Of a stretch of DNA of 13,747 nt, positions 9,548 to 13,747 are shown piece by piece. The DNA is from Salinisphaera sp. UBA6602 (lineage in GTDB: Bacteria > Pseudomonadota > Gammaproteobacteria > Nevskiales > Salinisphaeraceae). The notes below the pieces were generated by a model that was not told the origin of the DNA, ran no database searches, and saw only the letters and a list, made by a program, of their open reading frames with translations. Made by a program: the position numbers and the translations under genes. The stretch lies in the NCBI GenBank assembly GCA_002433465.1, contig DJIE01000212.1:2007-15753 (forward strand), read 5' to 3'. The stretch's first letter is position 1. Each line of letters opens with the position of its first letter.

Positions 9548-9762
9548 CCGCTCGCAACACGGCGGCTTGGATTACGAATTCGCAACCCGGCCCAAAAATA
9601 GATTATTCAGTCGGTGGTTTCTCGGCTTGATCACGCGCATGTGCGAGAGCACGCGCCGCACTCGATCGTCGTGAACTCTTTGGCAGAAACAACCGACACG
9701 GGCCCGCGTTTCTTTTGGTGGCGTTCAAAGCAGCGGCCGCAGGCAGCTGTTCCGGCGGGGGA

Positions 9763-10476
9763 TCAATAGGGCAGTTCGCCCCAGCGAAACGCCGGTTCCG
9801 CGGCGCCATAGAGCGCATGTGGATGGCCGCCTAGCGTGGCCCATAGCTGGTCGCCGTAGTCGTAGTGCCACCACTCGCTGGGCAGGTTGACGAAGCCGGC
9901 ATCGCCCATCGCGTGATAGAGCAGGCGCCGGTTGTCGCGCCAGTTCAGGGGCTGCGCGTCGTCGCCCGGCGCGGTTTCGAAATACGCCGTATGCGAGGTA
10001 TCGCTCATGGCATCGAAGTCGCTGCCCATGGCGAGCAGTCGGCCCTGGTCGTCGGCGATGGACAGATCGACCGCGCCACCGGTCAGATGATAGGGCGGGC
10101 TCTGAGCGAGATCGGGCATGGGGCGGGATACGAATTCGTCGATATGCTCGAGCCCGCCGCCTTGCTCGAGTTCACGGGCAAAGCGCTCGAACAGCCAGCG
10201 CTGCAGAGACAGCGGACGCCATGCATCGAACAGCACCAGCCGATAGCCCGAGGGCAGCGACGCGGCTGCCTGTAGCAGCCGTTCCAGCACGCCTTCGCGC
10301 ACAAAGCACTCGGGCAGGGCGCCCGGCAGGCCTTCCAGATGGTAGCGCGGGCGTACCAGCACGCGGTCGGGGGCCAGGCTCGCGGGCACCAGCGCTTCGC
10401 CGTTGTCGGCAATGGGCAGATGGCGAACACGGGCGCTATCCACGGGGGCGGCAACGGGGACCGGGCGTTCAATCAT
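9763..10476 (-). CDS. ddpX: D-Ala-D-Ala dipeptidase (M15D, VanX/DdpX family)
   Basis: Zinc dipeptidases of this family split D-Ala-D-Ala, either for nutrient use (DdpX) or in vancomycin resistance (VanX). The 237-aa product keeps the catalytic set: R87 in LFDAWRP, zinc ligands H130 and D137 (YHLTGGAVD), catalytic-base E201 and zinc ligand H204 (EWWHYDYGD). No signal peptide is visible at the N-terminus, so it is probably cytoplasmic. The ATG at 10476 has an excellent ribosome site. No vanH, vanA or vanS/R-like genes are nearby, so a resistance role is not supported; dipeptide recycling or catabolism is more likely. The upstream gene on the same strand is an amino-acid permease 213 bp away. 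The neighbour recQ is convergent. Confidence 0.9.
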   Translation of the reverse strand: MIERPVPVAAPVDSARVRHLPIADNGEALVPASLAPDRVLVRPRYHLEGLPGALPECFVREGVLERLLQAAASLPSGYRLVLFDAWRPLSLQRWLFERFARELEQGGGLEHIDEFVSRPMPDLAQSPPYHLTGGAVDLSIADDQGRLLAMGSDFDAMSDTSHTAYFETAPGDDAQPLNWRDNRRLLYHAMGDAGFVNLPSEWWHYDYGDQLWATLGGHPHALYGAAEPAFRWGELPY

Positions 10477-10484
10477 CGAGGTGT

Positions 10485-10490
10485 CTCCTC
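10485..10490 (-). promoter_or_regulatory. ddpX: Strong ribosome binding site of the dipeptidase gene
   Basis: On the minus strand GAGGAG lies 8 nt before the ATG at 10476. This fixes the start and is the best Shine-Dalgarno sequence in the window. Confidence 0.8.
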
Positions 10491-10492
10491 AG

Positions 10493-10699
10493 GGCCTGTC
10501 TACATTAACGAAATCGGCGTGCCGCGAACCATTTTCGCGCAATCCAATGCGCGGCGAGCGTGGCGTTGTTTCGCGGCATGAGCGAGCTGCAATGTCGCGC
10601 TGCTCGTCGTTCATTGGGCTCACCAAATATCGCGCCTCGCGCCCTGCCTGGCGAACTTCCGGCACGCAGCGCGCAGATTGGCGCTCGCGTTAACAGGCC
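10493..10699. repeat. Structured non-coding block with imperfect terminal inverted repeats
   Basis: The block fills the gap between the permease and dipeptidase genes. Its ends are related in inverted orientation: GGCCTGT at 10493-10499 followed by TTAACG at 10505-10510, and CGTTAACAGGCC at 10688-10699. The left copy carries six extra bases in the middle. Internal hairpins include CGCGAA/TTCGCG (10523-10539), CGCGCA/TGCGCG (10536-10553), ATGA plus GCGAGC with GCTCGT plus TCAT (10578-10614), and AGCGC/GCGCT (10668-10685). No convincing reading frame crosses it. Its right end overlaps the last codons of the permease. It may be a MITE-like repeat, a degraded insertion, or a structured RNA or leader of the dipeptidase transcript. 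A single copy in this window cannot separate these. Confidence 0.4.
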
Positions 10700-12120
10700 G
10701 TAGAACCATCAGCCGAGCCGGCGTTTGCCGCCGCCGGGCCGAGTAACGCCGCCATGGCCCGATCGCGACTCATGGCGGGCGGTGCAATGCGGTAGATCAG
10801 CGTGCCCAAAATCAGCCACACCAACAGGATGATGTATTCGTGCGGCCACAGCAGCGACATGCCGGTTCCCGGCAGGAGCGTGAGCAGGATGATCGCGGTA
10901 GCCGCGAGCGCGCCGATTGCGGGCAGCAGCAGCCAGCGTACGCGATAGGGCGGGTCGGCATCCGGCTGCAGGGACCGTATGCGGTAGAGGCTGGCCACGG
11001 CCAGCAACCAGGCCAGGCCGATATAGATGCCGCCGGTATCCAGAAACCAGGTCAGCGCGGCCTCGCCCAGCCCGCCCAGGGCGAGCACTAGAATCAGCGT
11101 GAACAGCAGGGCCGCATCGGGCGTGCCACGGTGTGCGTCGACGCGGGCGAAAACACGCGGAAACAGGCCGGCACGGGCCAGCGCCAGCATCACCCGCGAG
11201 CTGGCCGCGAACAGGGCAATGAAGCTGGTCAGAAGCCCAAGTAGGGCAATGGCGTAGGCGCCCCAGGCCAACGCCGGAAATCCGGCGATACGGTAGGCAT
11301 CGATCGTGCCTTGCTCGAGTTCGGCAGTGCGTTGCCAGGGGATGACCCATGCCGAGGCGGTGAGCACGACGACATAGAACGTGCCGGCCAGTACGACCGT
11401 GGTCATCACGGCCACGCCAATGAGCCGCGGTGACAGGCGTGCGTCTTCGGCGAGCATACCCACCAGTGAAAAACCGGTCAGAAAGGTCATCGCCGGCAAC
11501 ACGAAGCGCAGCGTATCGGCCACGGGCCTGCCATCGGCCGCATAGGCCGGCCAGAAATTATCAAGTTCGCCGTAGCCGAACCCCACGAGGGTCAGGCCCA
11601 GGCCGATCAACAGCATGGCGAGGAACAGCGAGATCTGCACGCCGCCGCCGAGTTTCAGTCCGTGCCGGTTGATCGCATAGACGGCAATCGCCAGGGTCGC
11701 GCCAATGAGCAATACCGGGGCATGGACCGTCTCGCCGGCCAGGGTATAGAGCGCGCCGCTGTGGATGGCCGGAAACACCCTCGCAAGCAGGCCGCCGGCG
11801 GCCGCCACATAGAACGCCAGCGAGCTGACATAGGCACCGATCAGCAGCCAGCCGGCCACGAAAGCCGTGGGCCGTCCGAAGGCCACAAACGTATACACGA
11901 TTTCGCCGCCGGCACGCGGGTAGCGCGACGCCAACTCGGCATAGGCAAAGGCAACACAGGCAGCCAGCACCGCGCCTATGATCAGGCCGAATATCTCGCC
12001 GCCGGCACCGTAGGCGGCAAAGAACTCGCCGTTGGTATAGATCCAGCTCGTACCGAGCACGCCGGCCGCGCCCATGGCGATCAGGCCGAACAGGCCCAGG
12101 CTCTTGTTGAGGTCGCCCAT
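10690..12120 (-). CDS. APC-superfamily amino-acid permease
   Basis: The product is a polytopic inner-membrane transporter of 476 aa with about twelve hydrophobic segments. It has the N-terminal APC signature LNKSLGLFGLIAMGAAGVLG, then AYAELASRYPRAGGEIVY in helix 2-3 and ASSRVMLALARAGLFPRVFA in the helix 8 region, all typical of amino acid/polyamine/organocation carriers driven by proton or sodium symport or by exchange. The substrate cannot be read from sequence. The ATG at 12120 was chosen: a TTG at 12186 is in frame, but the 22 extra residues are polar and His-rich, and a candidate promoter overlaps that codon. No strong ribosome site precedes 12120. The last codons (Ser-Thr-Ala-Cys-stop) run into the end of the structured repeat block. 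The dipeptidase downstream on the same strand may be functionally linked. Confidence 0.88.
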   Translation of the reverse strand: MGDLNKSLGLFGLIAMGAAGVLGTSWIYTNGEFFAAYGAGGEIFGLIIGAVLAACVAFAYAELASRYPRAGGEIVYTFVAFGRPTAFVAGWLLIGAYVSSLAFYVAAAGGLLARVFPAIHSGALYTLAGETVHAPVLLIGATLAIAVYAINRHGLKLGGGVQISLFLAMLLIGLGLTLVGFGYGELDNFWPAYAADGRPVADTLRFVLPAMTFLTGFSLVGMLAEDARLSPRLIGVAVMTTVVLAGTFYVVVLTASAWVIPWQRTAELEQGTIDAYRIAGFPALAWGAYAIALLGLLTSFIALFAASSRVMLALARAGLFPRVFARVDAHRGTPDAALLFTLILVLALGGLGEAALTWFLDTGGIYIGLAWLLAVASLYRIRSLQPDADPPYRVRWLLLPAIGALAATAIILLTLLPGTGMSLLWPHEYIILLVWLILGTLIYRIAPPAMSRDRAMAALLGPAAANAGSADGSTAC

Positions 12121-12144
12121 CGAGGTCAACCGGGACGTGTCGAC

Positions 12145-12181
12145 TGCATGATGCACGCAGTGTGGCGGTATTGCGTACGCA
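12145..12181. promoter_or_regulatory. Two short perfect palindromes upstream of the permease
   Basis: TGCATGATGCA (12145-12155, five-base arms around one base) and TGCGTACGCA (12172-12181, fully palindromic) lie between the candidate promoter and the permease ATG. The second touches the -10 box. They share the TGC...GCA outline and their centres are about 26 bp apart, so binding of a dimeric repressor is possible. Confidence 0.3.
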
Positions 12182-12209
12182 TGCAAAATGCCGCGCCGTG
12201 CTCAGTCAA
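12181..12209 (-). promoter_or_regulatory. Candidate promoter of the APC permease
   Basis: Read on the minus strand, TTGACT (12209-12204) matches five of six -35 consensus bases. It is followed after 17 bp by TTGCAT (12186-12181), a weak -10 box with three matches. Transcription would begin near 12174, leaving a leader of about 54 nt to the ATG at 12120 and excluding the TTG at 12186 as a start. Confidence 0.35.
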
Positions 12210-12268
12210 ATCAGCGGCCGCTTCAACCGCCGGCTGCTGCGCCGGCGACGAACGTATTGCGGTCGCTT

Positions 12269-12311
12269 AAAAAGTGCGCGGGCGGCGGCCTTGCATCGCC
12301 GTCGCCCGCGC
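12269..12311 (-). terminator. Rho-independent terminator of fadH
   Basis: On the minus strand GCGCGGGCGACGGC (12311-12298) pairs with GCCGCCGCCCGCGC (12289-12276) with one mismatch around an 8-nt loop. After AC it runs into TTTTT (12273-12269). It starts 43 bp after the fadH stop and separates fadH from the permease gene. Confidence 0.85.
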
Positions 12312-12353
12312 TGTCTTATCGATGCCCCGCACTCGCGCGTGGCAGGTCTTGGC

Positions 12354-13747
12354 TCAAAGCGCCGCCGCGAGCTCCGCGGCTTCACGTATGGCCCGTTTGG
12401 CGTCGAGTTCGGCGGCCAGCTGTGCGCCGCCGATTACGTGGGTCTTGACGCCGCGCGCGCCGAGCGTGTCGGCGAGTTCGCGCCGCGTCTGCTGACCGGC
12501 ACAGATGACCACGGTATCCACGTCCAGAACCTGGGGCTGATCGTCGACCCGAATATGCAGCCCGGCATCGTCGATACGCTCGTAGGTGACGCCGCCCATC
12601 ATGTGCACGCCCTTGTGCTTGAGCGAGGCGCGATGGGCCCAGCCGCTGGTCTTGCCCAGCCCCTTGCCGGGTTTGGCGTCGGTACGCTGGAGCAGCCAGA
12701 CCTCGCGCGGCGAGGGTTCCGGGTCCGGCTTAATGAGCCCGGCTTCATGGGTCAGGGTCGGGTCTACCCCCCATTCATCGAAGAATTTCTGTTTGTCCTC
12801 GGCCGGCGACGGACGTGTATGGGTGAGAAATTCGCTTACGTCGAAGCCGATACCGCCCGCGCCGATTACGGCAACGCGGCGTCCGGCCTCCACGCGGCCG
12901 GTGATGATATCGATATACGAGGCCACGCTTGGGTGCTCGATACCCTCGATCGCCGGGGTACGCGGGTTCACGCCGGTGGCGATCACGCGTTCGTCGAAGC
13001 CCATCGCGACCAGATCGTCGGCATCTACGAGCGTATTCAGCCGGATATCCACGCCGAGCAGTTCCAGTTTGCGCGCGTAGTAGCGCAGCGTTTCGTAGAA
13101 CTCTTCCTTACCAGGGATACGCTTGGCCATGTTGAACTGGCCCCCAATTTCGCTGGCGCCGTCGAACAGCGTAACCCGATGGCCGCGTTCGGCCAGCCGC
13201 GTTGCGGCTTCCAAACCCGCCGGGCCGGCGCCCACCACGGCGATATCGCGGATTTTCTTTGCCGGGCCGAAATTGAGCTTGGTTTCATGGCCCGCCCGCG
13301 GGTTGACCAGGCAGCTCGCGCGCTTCCATTGAAAAGTGTGGTCGAGACAGGCCTGGTTGCAGGCGATACAGGTATTGATTTCGTCAACGCGGGCGCTGGC
13401 CGCCTTGTTGACGAACTCCGGATCGGCCAGGAACGGGCGGGCCATCGACACCATGTCCGCGGTGCCGTCTGCCAGCAGCGATTCGGCCACGTCCGGCATG
13501 TTGATACGGTTGGTGGTGCACAGGGGCAGGGCGACTTCGCCCTTGAGCTTTTTCGTCACCCAGGCAAAGGCGGCCCGGGGCACGCGTGTCACGATGGTGG
13601 GAATACGGGCCTCGTGCCAGCCGATGCCGGTATTGATGATGGTGGCGCCGGCCTTCTCGATGGCCTTGGCGAGCATAACGATTTCATCCCAGGTGCTGCC
13701 GCCTTCCACCAGATCGAGCATCGACAGGCGATAGATGATGATGAAGT
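12354..13747 (-). CDS. fadH: 2,4-dienoyl-CoA reductase FadH, 5'-truncated by window edge
   Basis: FadH is an FMN/FAD/4Fe-4S flavoprotein that reduces 2,4-dienoyl-CoA with NADPH so that polyunsaturated chains can enter beta-oxidation. About 463 residues are visible. The frame is open to the window end, and the ATG at 13721 is internal (it matches the middle of the E. coli TIM barrel, so about 210 residues are missing). Counting from that Met: catalytic-type His36 in GWHEARIPT, iron-sulfur cysteines C118, C121, C125 and C137, VVGAGPAG (162-169) for FAD, EIGGQFNMAKRIPGKEEFYETLRYY, and VIGAGGIGFD for NADPH. All key residues visible are intact. It has its own terminator. Old Yellow Enzyme-family relatives (e.g. 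trimethylamine dehydrogenase) share the layout, but close similarity to FadH throughout makes this assignment firm. Confidence 0.95.
   Translation of the reverse strand, partial: FIIIYRLSMLDLVEGGSTWDEIVMLAKAIEKAGATIINTGIGWHEARIPTIVTRVPRAAFAWVTKKLKGEVALPLCTTNRINMPDVAESLLADGTADMVSMARPFLADPEFVNKAASARVDEINTCIACNQACLDHTFQWKRASCLVNPRAGHETKLNFGPAKKIRDIAVVGAGPAGLEAATRLAERGHRVTLFDGASEIGGQFNMAKRIPGKEEFYETLRYYARKLELLGVDIRLNTLVDADDLVAMGFDERVIATGVNPRTPAIEGIEHPSVASYIDIITGRVEAGRRVAVIGAGGIGFDVSEFLTHTRPSPAEDKQKFFDEWGVDPTLTHEAGLIKPDPEPSPREVWLLQRTDAKPGKGLGKTSGWAHRASLKHKGVHMMGGVTYERIDDAGLHIRVDDQPQVLDVDTVVICAGQQTRRELADTLGARGVKTHVIGGAQLAAELDAKRAIREAAELAAAL

Noticed and set aside
9635..9656. GCGC..GTGC/GCAC GCGC hairpin in the convergent gap
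   Set aside because: It has a two-base bulge, no T-tract and no context. It is probably chance in GC-rich DNA.
9685..9713. Inverted repeat AGAAAC/GTTTCT followed by TTT, as a possible recQ terminator
   Set aside because: The stem is only six pairs, half A-T, with a 17-nt loop and a short T-run, and lies 138 bp from recQ. Too weak to call.
9603..9818. A 71-codon minus-strand frame across the recQ-dipeptidase gap
   Set aside because: It starts inside the dipeptidase gene in another frame, is Arg/Ala/Pro rich, and has no ribosome site.
9763..10476. Vancomycin-resistance VanX role for the dipeptidase
   Set aside because: No vanH, ligase or two-component genes are present in the window, and Gram-negative M15D enzymes are commonly catabolic.

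Overview
The window looks like an ordinary stretch of a high-GC gammaproteobacterial chromosome. Three things support this: the gene order pabC-mltG-tmk-holB-pilZ on one strand, a FadE-type acyl-CoA dehydrogenase with close similarity to the Escherichia coli enzyme, and a FadH-type 2,4-dienoyl-CoA reductase. The genus cannot be fixed from sequence alone. A Salinisphaera-like or other high-GC marine or halophilic lineage is a guess. No tRNA, rRNA, CRISPR array, prophage or intact insertion sequence was seen.

Layout. Positions 1-3587 (+) hold a tightly packed operon: the 3' part of pabC (folate; cut by the window start), mltG (peptidoglycan), tmk (dTTP), holB (clamp loader) and pilZ (type IV pili). 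Each junction overlaps, abuts or is separated by at most two bases, so translational coupling is likely. The tatD gene that often follows in gammaproteobacteria is absent. At 3638-4336 (-) a TetR-family regulator is divergent from fadE (4604-6856, +). Their 267-bp intergenic region holds a candidate fadE promoter and part of a set of five GGGTA motifs. A strong intrinsic terminator (6882-6906) closes fadE. Then come a hemolysin III/TrhA-type membrane protein and recQ (7027-9547, +), separated by one base.

From 9763 to the right edge all genes are on the minus strand. They are an M15D D-Ala-D-Ala dipeptidase, an APC-family amino-acid permease and fadH (5' end outside the window). FadH has its own terminator (12269-12311). 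Between the permease and the dipeptidase lies a 207-bp non-coding block with imperfect terminal inverted repeats and several internal hairpins. It is the best candidate for something undescribed, either a small repeat element or a structured RNA.

How the genes fit together: the left operon is cell-growth housekeeping. fadE and fadH are both beta-oxidation enzymes (first step, and auxiliary step for unsaturated chains), and the TetR protein is a plausible local fatty-acid regulator. The dipeptidase and permease may act together in recycling or using D-Ala-D-Ala or alanine, but that is inference. I did not find a convincing novel multi-gene system here.
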